Shown piece by piece: positions 8,678 to 17,415 of a stretch of DNA of 64,000 bases. The stretch lies in NCBI RefSeq assembly GCF_020271745.1, contig NZ_CP084296.1:2356001-2420000 (forward strand). The letters run 5' to 3'. The stretch comes from Providencia alcalifaciens. GTDB taxonomy: Bacteria > Pseudomonadota > Gammaproteobacteria > Enterobacterales > Enterobacteriaceae. A program made the position numbers and the translations under genes. Numbering within the stretch: position 1 is the first letter of the stretch; each line of letters opens with the position of its first letter. The notes beneath the pieces are model-generated. The model had not been told where the DNA came from, searched no databases, and was given only the letters and a program-made list of their open reading frames with translations.

Positions 8678-9556
8678 TTATTGGATATTTTGCTCGCGCC
8701 ATTGGCTTGGAGAAGTACCTTCAGAGCGATTAAAAAAGCGGGCAAAATAGGCCGGATCTTTAAATCCAAGTTGATAGGCAATTTCAGAAACGGGGCTATC
8801 GCAAAATAGCAGCATGCGTTTGGCTTCCCGCAAAATCCTATCGAAAATGAGCTTCTTCGGTGGGCGGTTGGCAAATCGTCGGCACATATCTTTTAAGCGA
8901 GATTCAGTGACTCCGAGTTTATCTGCATAGTCAGGGACAGAGAGATGCTCGCGATAATGCATATCGATAAGCTGGTTAAAACGTTGGAATAATCGATGTT
9001 CACCACGAACGCCGCTAACATGGTGCTCGTCAAGGGGAACAGAGCGCAGTAAAAAGGTAAATAAGGCTTGTGCGAGTGAAGATAATACTTGGTCTCGACC
9101 AATATAGTTATTAGCAGATTCCCGCGCCATTAAATCCCAATAATGATTAAACGTTTCAATGTCTTGGGGTTTATCCGCGACAGATAAACAAATCGCCGGA
9201 ATATCGACTCTGTCCAGATTGGCAGAATAAAGTGATTCCAACAGGGGCGAAATTAAATCTTGCCGCACAGTTAATACATGACCGTCAGTATCTTCTTGGG
9301 TAAAAAACGCATGGGCGACAGAAGGGGGCGTTAAAATAAATAGTGGTGCCTGCACAGAATAACGAGACTCATCCAGCTGGAGAGTAATATGCCCAGTGAC
9401 TAAATAGTGTAATTGGAAATAGCCATCGTGACGATGAGCGGGCATGTCGCGGCCGAAGAAAGCGGCGAGTTTGCCGAAAGTTTGGTAGTGGACGTCGTCA
9501 TTGCCCAGGACTTCATCATAATCCTTCCCAATATCTATGTTTGTAATGCCCGTCAT
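8678..9556 (-). CDS. hpaA: AraC-family activator of hpaBC
   Basis: 292 residues from the ATG at 9556 (MTGITNIDIGKDYDEVLG). A longer reading from a TTG at 9592 would add 12 residues that lie wholly inside an ERIC repeat and have no counterpart in E. coli HpaA, so I reject it. The N-terminal cupin half includes FFGRDMPAHRHDGYFQLHYL and VQAPLFILTPPSVAHAF. The C-terminal AraC helix-turn-helix pair includes VTESRLKDMCRRFANRPPKK and YQLGFKDPAYFARFF. HpaA activates hpaBC in response to 4-hydroxyphenylacetate. It lies directly upstream of hpaBC. Confidence 0.95.
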   Translation of the reverse strand: MTGITNIDIGKDYDEVLGNDDVHYQTFGKLAAFFGRDMPAHRHDGYFQLHYLVTGHITLQLDESRYSVQAPLFILTPPSVAHAFFTQEDTDGHVLTVRQDLISPLLESLYSANLDRVDIPAICLSVADKPQDIETFNHYWDLMARESANNYIGRDQVLSSLAQALFTFLLRSVPLDEHHVSGVRGEHRLFQRFNQLIDMHYREHLSVPDYADKLGVTESRLKDMCRRFANRPPKKLIFDRILREAKRMLLFCDSPVSEIAYQLGFKDPAYFARFFNRSEGTSPSQWREQNIQ

Positions 9557-9660
9557 ATTTCGACCCGTAGCGTTGTTGGCTTCATGAGTCAACCCTAGTC
9601 ACATACTCAAGTATGCTCCCCGAGATTCCCTCACTTGCCGCCTAGCTACAACTCGAATTG
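9548..9660. repeat. ERIC repeat, copy A (overlaps hpaA 5' end)
   Basis: ERIC-type imperfect palindrome with the usual order: a CGTCATA-type left end, GCGTTGTTGGCTTCA, central AGTCACATACT/AGTATGCTCC inverted core, then TTGCCGCCTAGCTACAACTCGAATT. It abuts copy B directly. Its left end reaches the first codons of hpaA. Confidence 0.85.
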
Positions 9661-9785
9661 TTCTTCATTCTTCAAGCCGCAGCGTTGTTGGCTTCACAAG
9701 ATAACCCTAGTCACATACTCGTGTATGCTCCTAGGGATTAGCTTGCTTGCCGCCTAGCTGCAACTTGAATTATTTTGAACAATAT
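9661..9785. repeat. ERIC repeat, copy B
   Basis: Full-length ERIC copy (about 125 bp) immediately adjoining copy A in the same orientation, with core AGTCACATACTCGTGTATGC and the right end CTGCAACTTGAATTATT. It fills the hpaX-hpaA gap together with copy A. Transcribed ERICs fold into long hairpins that can affect operon mRNA stability. Confidence 0.88.
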
Positions 9786-9853
9786 TTAGGGGGATATTAA
9801 ATAAATTCAAATTTTCCAATCTGTTGCAGCATTCATTTTTTTAACTCTACCGT

Positions 9854-11224
9854 TTACGGTGTGGCTCTTGGTCTTGAGTTTTTCATTGGGATGGCGATGA
9901 CCAGAAGGGCACCGACGACCAGCAAACCGGCTACAAAATAGAGACCGGAGTTGAAGCTACCGGTTTGATCTTTTAGCCAACCGATTAACAGTGGGCTGAC
10001 CGCGGAGCCTATATTACCTGTTGCGTTGATTACGGCAATACCGATTGCGCGAGCGCGTAAACTGATAGACTGATCTGGCGTGGTCCAGAAAACTGCCATC
10101 GCAGTAAACGAACCGGTGGACGCCATAATGATCCCCAATAATTGGAGTATCGGCTGATGAGTCATCGCTGCGATGATCCAACCTGCCGCCGCAAACAAAT
10201 ACGGCAACGCCGTGTGCATCTTACGCTCTTGCAAGCGATCCGAACGGCGACTCCAATAAATCATCCCTAAAATCGTACAGAACTGAGGGATTGCAGTTAA
10301 TAGCCCAATCATGGCGTTACTGCTGCCCTGATTAAAACTCTGCATGATTTGTGGCGTCCAAATATTAATAGCACTCAACGTATTAGTCAGACAAAAATAC
10401 GCCACGGTATACATTAAGATCACAGGAGTGAAAATCTCTTTCCACAGGCTGCTATTTTGCAGTGCTGCCTGGCTTTTAGAACCGTGTGGCTGCACTAATT
10501 CTAACTGGTCTTTATCCATCATCTCTTGCAGGGTGTCTTTATCTTCCTGAGTCAGCCACTTCGCTTTCTTCGGTGAATCATCTAGATAGAACCACACTAA
10601 AATACCCAGCAGAACGGATGGGAAACCTTCCAGTAAGAACAACCACTGCCAGCCTTTCAGATTTAAAACACCATCCAGCCCCAAAATATAACCCGAAGCT
10701 AGAGAGCCAAATGCCATAGTCACTGGCATGGCAATCATAAATAGCGCGTTAGCACGTGCGCGGAAATAAGCTGGGAACCAGTAAGTTAAGTAAACTAACA
10801 TTCCTGGTAAAAAGCCCGCTTCAGCAACACCCACTAGCATTCGTAAAATATATAAGCTGGTTGGCCCAGTCGCGAACATAGTCGCGGTGGAGGCAATCCC
10901 CCATAGCACCATGATAGTGGCAATCCAGCGGCGTGCGCCGACAATGCCAAGCATGATATTACTTGGAATACCGAAAATAATGTAGGTGGCGTAAAACAGG
11001 GTGGCAGCCAGACCAAACATAGTGGAAGTCAGGCCGATGTCTTTCCCCATTGTCAGCCCCGCAAAGCCGATATTAATCCGGTCTAAGAACGAGAAAACAA
11101 ACAGAACGAACAGAAATACGATCAGTCGTTTAAAAAGCTTATTAATTACCCGCTGTTGCGGTTCGGTAAGATTCTTATGTTGCTCCGCAGGGTTGTTACT
11201 AGCAACATTCTGTGAATGACTCAT
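9854..11224 (-). CDS. hpaX: 4-hydroxyphenylacetate permease (MFS, ACS family)
   Basis: 456 residues with 12 predicted transmembrane segments in two halves. Visible features are the FVFSFLDRINIGFAG start of helix 1, the GVAEAGFLPGMLVYLTYWFP segment typical of the anion:cation symporter branch of the major facilitator family, and KGWQWLFLLEG. HpaX imports 4-hydroxyphenylacetate. It stands between hpaI and hpaA as in E. coli. GAGGG lies upstream of the chosen ATG. Confidence 0.94.
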   Translation of the reverse strand: MSHSQNVASNNPAEQHKNLTEPQQRVINKLFKRLIVFLFVLFVFSFLDRINIGFAGLTMGKDIGLTSTMFGLAATLFYATYIIFGIPSNIMLGIVGARRWIATIMVLWGIASTATMFATGPTSLYILRMLVGVAEAGFLPGMLVYLTYWFPAYFRARANALFMIAMPVTMAFGSLASGYILGLDGVLNLKGWQWLFLLEGFPSVLLGILVWFYLDDSPKKAKWLTQEDKDTLQEMMDKDQLELVQPHGSKSQAALQNSSLWKEIFTPVILMYTVAYFCLTNTLSAINIWTPQIMQSFNQGSSNAMIGLLTAIPQFCTILGMIYWSRRSDRLQERKMHTALPYLFAAAGWIIAAMTHQPILQLLGIIMASTGSFTAMAVFWTTPDQSISLRARAIGIAVINATGNIGSAVSPLLIGWLKDQTGSFNSGLYFVAGLLVVGALLVIAIPMKNSRPRATP

Positions 11225-11378
11225 TATAATGCCCTCTAATTACAATTTATTATAGGTACAAGGGTCTACTAGGCAGTCATTTGGGCTGCCTTGTTGTGGT
11301 TGCGATTTTATTGCTTACTATCTAGGTCGCTCATGAGCGTAGGGTAAAATTGAACGACCTAGAGGAGTTCAGATTGCT

Positions 11379-12185
11379 TTAGTACACGCTAGATGTGCTG
11401 TTATCCATATCGGAAACCGTTTTACCGAATTTCGCGGCAAGGGCTTCAGCGGTGCGCGCTAATAATGTGGTATCCACACCCACGGCGACAAACAGCGCGC
11501 CAAGCTTAATATAGTGTTCCGCGATATCTGGCGCTGCCATCAAAATTCCCGGCGCTAGACCTGCCGCACGAATTTGCTTAATGGCATCTTCGATGACGGC
11601 TTTGACTTCAGGGTGATTTGGATTGCCAGAAAAGCCCATATCCGCACTCAGATCCGCAGGACCGATAAAGACACCATCAACGCCTTCAACTTTGAGGATC
11701 TCAGGGAGGTTTTTGATAGCTTCGCGGGTTTCCACTTGGACAATCACGCACATTTCATCGTTAGCGCGTTTTAAATAATCAGGAATACGATTCCAGCGAG
11801 AGGCGCGCGCTAAGGCGCTACCGACACCGCGAATTCCCGCTGGTGGATAACGGGTGGAGCGAACGGCTTGTTCTGCTTGCTCGGCATTTTGCACCATTGG
11901 CAGTAACAGCGTTTGTGCGCCGATATCCAGCAATTGCTTGATAATCACTGGCTCATTCCACGCCGGACGAACTACCGGTTGTGATGGATAAGGGGCGATG
12001 GCTTGTAATTGCGCTAAGGTGGTTTGCACATTGTTTGGTGCATGTTCACCATCAATGAGCAGCCAATCAAATCCAGCACCAGCAACCAGCTCAGCGCTGT
12101 ATGGGCTGCACAATCCTAGCCATAAACCAATTTGTGGTTTGCCTGTTTTCAGGGCTTTTTTGAATTTATTTTCTAACAGATCCAC
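11379..12185 (-). CDS. hpaI: 4-hydroxy-2-oxoheptanedioate aldolase
   Basis: 268 residues from a GTG at 12185, which has AAGGAG 6 nt upstream and gives the E. coli-like start. A longer TTG reading from 12203 would absorb that ribosome site. The class II HpcH/HpaI fold is shown by [37 protein letters not shown] and [19 protein letters not shown], which includes metal-ligand Glu and Asp residues. It cleaves the pathway intermediate to pyruvate and succinate semialdehyde. The dehydrogenase gene at 13184-14647 can deal with the latter. Confidence 0.96.
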   Translation of the reverse strand: MDLLENKFKKALKTGKPQIGLWLGLCSPYSAELVAGAGFDWLLIDGEHAPNNVQTTLAQLQAIAPYPSQPVVRPAWNEPVIIKQLLDIGAQTLLLPMVQNAEQAEQAVRSTRYPPAGIRGVGSALARASRWNRIPDYLKRANDEMCVIVQVETREAIKNLPEILKVEGVDGVFIGPADLSADMGFSGNPNHPEVKAVIEDAIKQIRAAGLAPGILMAAPDIAEHYIKLGALFVAVGVDTTLLARTAEALAAKFGKTVSDMDNSTSSVY

Positions 12186-12195
12186 CGTGAACTCC

Positions 12196-12999
12196 TTATG
12201 CAAAGCGGCAGCTAATTGAGCCCATCACGCCGTAGTCAACGTGGAAAACATCCCCTTTACGAGCAGGAACTGGGCGAGTGAATGAACCACCAAGGATAAT
12301 TTGTCCCGGTTGTAGCTCCACATTGTGTGGGGCTAATTTATTGGCTAACCATGCCACGCCATTGGCAGGGTGATTCAGAACCGCTGCCGCAACGCCAGAC
12401 TCTTCAATGACGCCGTTACGATAAAGCAGAGCGCTTATCCAACGCAGGTCTAAATCGCGCGGTTTAATCGGACGTCCACCTAAGATCACCGCGCCGTTTG
12501 CCGCGTTATCTGAAATGGTATCGAACACTTTACGTGGACGGTTAGTTTCAGGGTCGAGATTGTGGCAACGGGCATCGATCAGCTCTAAAGCGGGGATCAC
12601 ATAGTCTGTGGCGTTATACACATCAAATAAGGTGCAGTTAGGGCCGCGCAGCGGTTTTGCTAACACGAATGCCAGTTCAACTTCGATACGCGGAACGATA
12701 AAGCGATCCGTTGGAATATCACAGCCATCATCAAAGAACATATCATCGAGCAGTGCGCCATAGTCAGGCTCATCAATCTGGGAACTGGCTTGCATCGCTT
12801 TGGATGTCAGACCGATTTTATGCCCTTTTAATACGCGCCCTTCCGCCAGTTTTAAGCCAACCCACTCTTTTTGAATGGCATAGGCATCTTCAATGGTCAT
12901 CTCGGGGTGATCCAAAGAGATTTGACGGATTTGCTGGCGGCTTTTTTCCGCTTGGTTTAGGCGCTGAGCGACTTGCGAAATTATGTCTTTGTGTAGCAT
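12196..12999 (-). CDS. hpaH: 2-oxo-hept-4-ene-1,7-dioate hydratase
   Basis: 267 residues from the ATG at 12999 (AGGA box upstream). It is very close to E. coli HpaH throughout: [36 protein letters not shown] and [14 protein letters not shown]. It belongs to the FAH-like hydratase family, which uses Mg2+ held by Glu residues in the RIEVELAF region, and hydrates 2-oxohept-4-ene-1,7-dioate ahead of HpaI. It stops 10 bp before hpaI. Confidence 0.96.
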   Translation of the reverse strand: MLHKDIISQVAQRLNQAEKSRQQIRQISLDHPEMTIEDAYAIQKEWVGLKLAEGRVLKGHKIGLTSKAMQASSQIDEPDYGALLDDMFFDDGCDIPTDRFIVPRIEVELAFVLAKPLRGPNCTLFDVYNATDYVIPALELIDARCHNLDPETNRPRKVFDTISDNAANGAVILGGRPIKPRDLDLRWISALLYRNGVIEESGVAAAVLNHPANGVAWLANKLAPHNVELQPGQIILGGSFTRPVPARKGDVFHVDYGVMGSISCRFA

Positions 13000-13017
13000 C
13001 AATTTTTCCTTTTTTAT

Positions 13018-13145
13018 CTAAGCTCGTTATACTTCGAGCTATAACTGCGTTAGCTTCATTCGCTAACCCTAGTCACATACTCCTGTATGCTCCAAGGGAT
13101 TAGCCTCATTTGCTGCCTTGTTCTAACTCGAATTATTTAGAGCTA
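13018..13145. repeat. ERIC repeat, copy C
   Basis: Full-length ERIC element between the succinate-semialdehyde dehydrogenase gene and hpaH, with GCTCGTTATACTTCGAGCT at the left, core TCACATACTCCTGTATGC and right end TCTAACTCGAATTATTTAG. It lies inside the predicted operon and would be transcribed. Confidence 0.88.
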
Positions 13146-13183
13146 AGATTTTAAAAGCGAAGACCGTTAGCTAATGTTTTTTT

Positions 13184-14647
13184 CTAATTAGAAAGCCCAC
13201 CAAAGCAGAGATATTTCACTTCCAGATAATCTTCGATTCCGTAACGGGAGCCTTCACGACCAAGTCCTGACTGCTTAATACCACCAAACGGAGCCACTTC
13301 ATTTGAAATAATGCCTTCGTTGATACCCACCATGCCGCTTTCTAATACTTCAGCTACACGGTAGATACGCCCGATATCCCGTGAATAGAAATAAGACGCC
13401 AGACCAAACTCAGTATCGTTGGCAAGGTCGATAGCTTCTTGTTCATCACGGAATTTAAATAATGGTGCTAATGGACCAAATGTTTCTTCTTTCGCGACTT
13501 TCATGGATTCAGTCACATTGACTAATACCGTCGGTTCGAAGAACAGACCACCAAGGCTGGCAGATTTGCCACCCGCTACGATGCTGGCGCCTTGAGCAAC
13601 AGCATCTGCGATATGCTCAGACACTTTATCCACAGCAGCTTGGTTGATGAGTGGGCCTTGCTCTGAATCGGCTTGGGTCGCTGGACCAATTTTTAACGCA
13701 CTCACGGCTTTCGCGAGGCGAGCCGCGAACTCATCGTAAACGCCTTCTTGAACTAAAATACGGTTTGCACACACGCAAGTTTGTCCGCTATTACGGAATT
13801 TAGCGGCTAAAGCCCCTTGAACCGCGGCGTCTAAATCGGCATCGTCAAATACGATAAACGGTGCATTACCGCCTAATTCCAATGACATTTTTTTCACGGT
13901 ATCTGCGCACTGTTCCATCAGTAATTTACCCACGCGGGTAGAACCGGTGAAGGTCAGTTTGCGAACAATCGGGCTAGATGTCATGACCGCGCCAATCGCT
14001 TTGGCATCGGTACCTGGAACGATGTTGAATACGCCAGCAGGAATACCAGCTTCTTCACCTAATGCCGCTAATGCCAGCGCAGATAATGGGGTTTCAGCCG
14101 CAGGTTTTAATACCATGGTGCAACCCGCCGCGAGGGCAGGACCGACTTTGCGGGTGATCATCGCATTCGGGAAGTTCCAAGGAGTAATAGCGGCTACCAC
14201 ACCCACAGGCTGCTTGATGGTCACTAAGCGGCGACCTGGCAGTGGGGAGGGGATAGTTTCGCCGTAAGTACGTTTACCTTCTTCGGCAAACCACTCGATA
14301 AAGCTGGCGCCATAGGCAATTTCGCCCATGGATTCATTGATGGATTTACCTTGCTCAGTACTCAGGATCTGCGCGAGTTCTTGTTGGTTTTCCATCATTA
14401 AACGGAACCATTTGTTCAGAATTTGGCTACGTTCTTTAGCGCTTTTGGCACGCCATGCTGGCAATGCTTTTTCTGCGGCTTCAATAGCTTGTTGAGTTTC
14501 CGTGGCACCCACATTACTGACGCGAGCAATCACTTCTCCATTTGCTGGGTTAGTCACATCAAACTGGCTACTGTCTTGGGCATTTACCCATTGACCATTA
14601 ATGTAAGCCTGCTGGCGGAATAATTTAGAATTGGTGTTTAAGCTCAT
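13184..14647 (-). CDS. Succinate-semialdehyde dehydrogenase (GabD-like)
   Basis: 487 residues of the NAD(P)-dependent aldehyde dehydrogenase superfamily. The match to GabD is strong: ITPWNFPNAMITRKVGPALAA, LTFTGSTRVGKLLMEQ, the catalytic Glu in LELGGNAPF, the catalytic Cys in NSGQTCVCANR with GabD's second cysteine two residues on, and ETFGPLAPLFKF. It should oxidise the succinate semialdehyde released by HpaI to succinate. It is not part of the E. coli hpa operon and is inserted here between hpaF and hpaH. Its start overlaps the stop of the exporter gene (ATGA), so the two came in or were fixed as a pair. Confidence 0.92.
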   Translation of the reverse strand: MSLNTNSKLFRQQAYINGQWVNAQDSSQFDVTNPANGEVIARVSNVGATETQQAIEAAEKALPAWRAKSAKERSQILNKWFRLMMENQQELAQILSTEQGKSINESMGEIAYGASFIEWFAEEGKRTYGETIPSPLPGRRLVTIKQPVGVVAAITPWNFPNAMITRKVGPALAAGCTMVLKPAAETPLSALALAALGEEAGIPAGVFNIVPGTDAKAIGAVMTSSPIVRKLTFTGSTRVGKLLMEQCADTVKKMSLELGGNAPFIVFDDADLDAAVQGALAAKFRNSGQTCVCANRILVQEGVYDEFAARLAKAVSALKIGPATQADSEQGPLINQAAVDKVSEHIADAVAQGASIVAGGKSASLGGLFFEPTVLVNVTESMKVAKEETFGPLAPLFKFRDEQEAIDLANDTEFGLASYFYSRDIGRIYRVAEVLESGMVGINEGIISNEVAPFGGIKQSGLGREGSRYGIEDYLEVKYLCFGGLSN

Positions 14648-15873
14648 TTTTCGTTGTTCTCCGAAGACACTGAATGAACGTGCGCGTGGACATTTTTAGC
14701 GGACAAGCGTTGGCTTGAAAAACTCAGTCCGGCACAAATCGCCATTACGAGTGCCATAGCAAATGGGGATTCATCTTGTAGTATGGACACTGCAACACTG
14801 GCAAGGGCTGCCAAGGCAAACTGAATTGAGATGGCGAGCGCACTGGCGCTGCCTGCGATTTTCCCGCGGTGTTGCAGTAACAGTGACAAACTGTTGGTGC
14901 CGATAGCATTAACCATCGATAGGAACAGAACCACTAGGATAACAATAATTGGTAGGCTTTGTTGATAGAAAATTAACAACAGAACACCAAAAATCAATTG
15001 GATACCGCTTTGCATGCCTAAAATGCGTGGCAGGCTATACACCTTGAGTAACCGGACGTTCAGCAGCAACATGGCAATCATGCCTAAAATATTGCAGCCA
15101 AACAGCAGCCCATAATACTGTTCAGAAACACCAAAATAATTGATATACACAAACGGTGAACCACTGATAAAGGCGAACATACCGGCAAAAGAGAATGCCA
15201 TGGTGCCAATGATACTCAGTGCTTCTCGGTCTGTGAGCACCAACCGATAATTATGAAAGGCGACACCGACTAAATTGCGGGATTCACGCTGATGAGGCAA
15301 GGTTTCAGGTAGCAGTAAGAAAATGGCTAAAACAGAGCACAGCCCCACTACCGCGAGCACATAGAAAATCACTTGCCATTCAAAATGAATTAATAAAAAC
15401 CCGCCCACTAGTGGTGCTAATAATGGGGCTATCATGGTGACTAATGTCATCAGTGATAGCACTTTAGGCAGTTCACTAGAAGGGTACACATCACGGGCAA
15501 TGGCGCGCGCCATCACTATCGCTGCACCACTTCCAAACGCTTGCAACGCTCTAAAGGTAATTAAGGCTTCCGAGCTGGTGGCTTGGGCGCATAACAGGCT
15601 GGCGAGGGTGAAAATGACCAGCCCACTGAGCAACATTTTACGGCGCCCCAGCAGATCGCTTAGGGGACCATAAAACAGCATGCCGACGCAGAAACCCGCA
15701 AAAAATGCCCCGAGGGTGTACTGCATCTGTCCTTGAGTGGCATTCAGTGCCTGTGCCATTTGTGGCAAGGCTGGTAAGTACATATCAATCGATAGGGGAC
15801 CGAACGCCACCAGTGAGCCCAGTAACGGGATCAACCAGCGCGGTATCGGTCTATTAGTAAATGAAATTGGCAT
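14644..15873 (-). CDS. Bcr/CflA-family MFS drug or metabolite exporter
   Basis: 409 residues with 12 transmembrane segments. The start region LLGSLVAFGPLSIDMYLPAL is the hallmark of the Bcr/CflA group, followed by the MFS loop motif GPLSDLLGRRKMLL and ARAIARDVYP. Members export bicyclomycin, sulphonamides and other small molecules by proton antiport. Its place inside the hpa operon, overlapping the GabD-like gene by 4 bp, suggests export of a pathway intermediate or an aromatic compound. That substrate is inference only. Confidence 0.9.
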   Translation of the reverse strand: MPISFTNRPIPRWLIPLLGSLVAFGPLSIDMYLPALPQMAQALNATQGQMQYTLGAFFAGFCVGMLFYGPLSDLLGRRKMLLSGLVIFTLASLLCAQATSSEALITFRALQAFGSGAAIVMARAIARDVYPSSELPKVLSLMTLVTMIAPLLAPLVGGFLLIHFEWQVIFYVLAVVGLCSVLAIFLLLPETLPHQRESRNLVGVAFHNYRLVLTDREALSIIGTMAFSFAGMFAFISGSPFVYINYFGVSEQYYGLLFGCNILGMIAMLLLNVRLLKVYSLPRILGMQSGIQLIFGVLLLIFYQQSLPIIVILVVLFLSMVNAIGTNSLSLLLQHRGKIAGSASALAISIQFALAALASVAVSILQDESPFAMALVMAICAGLSFSSQRLSAKNVHAHVHSVSSENNEK

Positions 15874-15914
15874 ATTGCCCCCTATCGATATCCATCAATG
15901 ACAACTTAAACTTT

Positions 15915-16298
15915 CTATGACTTAAACAAGGCATGCACATTGTTCTGCTTGTAGTTCAGAACAGGATCGAGCTCTTCCATGGTGAAAGAGAGCGCCAAGT
16001 AACGCTTTGCCATTAAATCGGCAAAATGCACTTTGATCAGATCAAACAGCATTTCCCCCGTTTTTTGGCGATCTTCAAGGGAGCGACCCGCACCAATTTT
16101 TAAGGTCATATGCACAAACGCGTAATCGTGTTTGCCATCCGCCATTTGCCAAGTATCCAGCCAGATTGCGCGGCTACGAATACCCCCTAATGGGAAAATT
16201 CCTGTGCCAGCCAGCGCGCTGTTTACTTTAGCGAACAGCTCCGGTAGGGCGGCTTCTTCACGAATGTTATCTGTGCATTCAGCATAAAAATGAGGCAT
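15915..16298 (-). CDS. hpaF: 5-carboxymethyl-2-hydroxymuconate isomerase
   Basis: 127 residues, the standard length of this trimeric tautomerase-fold enzyme. It starts MPHFYAECTDNIRE, with Pro-1 available after Met removal as the family's catalytic base, and has the GGIRSRAIWLDTWQMADG and TLKIGAGRSLEDRQK segments. It isomerises the product of HpaE. It lies 9 bp after hpaD. Confidence 0.95.
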   Translation of the reverse strand: MPHFYAECTDNIREEAALPELFAKVNSALAGTGIFPLGGIRSRAIWLDTWQMADGKHDYAFVHMTLKIGAGRSLEDRQKTGEMLFDLIKVHFADLMAKRYLALSFTMEELDPVLNYKQNNVHALFKS

Positions 16299-16307
16299 AT
16301 CCGTTCC

Positions 16308-17189
16308 TTATGCGTTGGCCGCTTGTTTGTCAGTAATAAACTTTGGCAGTGGGAAAATCGCGTTGATTTGCCCAGTACCGGAACTGGCGAACAGGTCAGT
16401 TAATACTTCCACTTTCTCGTCATATTTATCCCAACCGAGTAGACCCAGTAACATCACGGTGTCATGCATGTGACCTTCGCCATAGCAGTAATCCGCGTAT
16501 TCTGGCAGCATTTTGCAGAACTCAGCGAAACGACCTTCACGCCACAGTTTGACGACGCGTTTGTCCATTTGCTCATCGAATTCGCGGGTGTAGCTGTTCA
16601 TACCGTCTTCTGCACGATGGTCATCGATAAAGCGATGAGATAAGGAGCCGCTTGCTAATACCGCCACGGTACCGTCATATTTTTCAATCGCAGTCAGTAC
16701 GGCTTCGCCTAATTTGCGGCTAGTTTCAAAGCTGTGTGAGGTACAGAATGCTGAAATGGAGATCACTTTAAAGTGGCGATCGCTATTCATATAACGCATT
16801 GGAACCAGCGTTGCGTACTCCAAAGTTAGGCTTGGAATTTCATGGGCTTGAGCACGAACGCCGAGCTTGCGAGCTTCTTCTCCGATCATCTGGCCCAATA
16901 CAGAGTTGCCGTCATACTCATATTCCATATCGCGGATGAAGTGTGGCAATTCATTACTGGTATAGATGCCTTTAAAGTGATCGGCACAATTAATGTGATA
17001 CGCACTGTTAACTAACCAATGGGTATCAAAAACAATAATGGTGTCGACGCCGAGTTCACGGCAGCGACGACTGATTTCTTTGTGTCCATCAATGGCGGCT
17101 TGGCGACAACCGTGGTTTTTGCCCGGCAGTTCAGATAGGTACATTGATGGGACGTGTGTTATTTTTGCCGTTAGTGCCAACTTACCCAT
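16308..17189 (-). CDS. hpaD: 3,4-dihydroxyphenylacetate 2,3-dioxygenase
   Basis: 293 residues from the ATG at 17189 (MGKLALTAKITHVP, directly after a GGGGAAGGAA ribosome site). An in-frame ATG at 17210 lies at the edge of an ERIC repeat and is less likely. It is a class III extradiol dioxygenase: VFDTHWLVNSAYHINCADHF contains metal-ligand histidines, and SHRFIDDHRAEDG follows. It opens the ring of homoprotocatechuate with Fe(II). The sequence is nearly collinear with E. coli HpaD plus a short C-terminal extension. Confidence 0.96.
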   Translation of the reverse strand: MGKLALTAKITHVPSMYLSELPGKNHGCRQAAIDGHKEISRRCRELGVDTIIVFDTHWLVNSAYHINCADHFKGIYTSNELPHFIRDMEYEYDGNSVLGQMIGEEARKLGVRAQAHEIPSLTLEYATLVPMRYMNSDRHFKVISISAFCTSHSFETSRKLGEAVLTAIEKYDGTVAVLASGSLSHRFIDDHRAEDGMNSYTREFDEQMDKRVVKLWREGRFAEFCKMLPEYADYCYGEGHMHDTVMLLGLLGWDKYDEKVEVLTDLFASSGTGQINAIFPLPKFITDKQAANA

Positions 17190-17200
17190 TTCCTTCCCCT

Positions 17201-17326
17201 TATTCGTCATACTTCACGTTGTAGCTGTGTTGGCTTTACTCTGTCACTCGGGTCACATACTTATGTATGCTCCCCGAGATGTCATCGTTTGCCGCCTTGC
17301 TACACCGCGAATTATTTAGAATAAGT
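17201..17326. repeat. ERIC repeat, copy D
   Basis: Full-length ERIC element between hpaE and hpaD, with TATTCGTCATACTTCACG at the left, core TCACATACTTATGTATGC and right end GCGAATTATTTAGAATA. Its left end abuts the hpaD ribosome-binding site. Confidence 0.9.
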
Positions 17327-17415
17327 AGCTGAATTAATTATCATTGATTCAAAATTACTTAAAATAAAAAATGGTGTAGCTTGCTACGGAGTAACTTTGC
17401 TTTTTACTATGTAAC

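Noticed and set aside
9557..9592. Extended hpaA start at a TTG
   Set aside because: The extra 12 codons are ERIC repeat sequence; the ATG at 9556 gives a protein collinear with E. coli HpaA.
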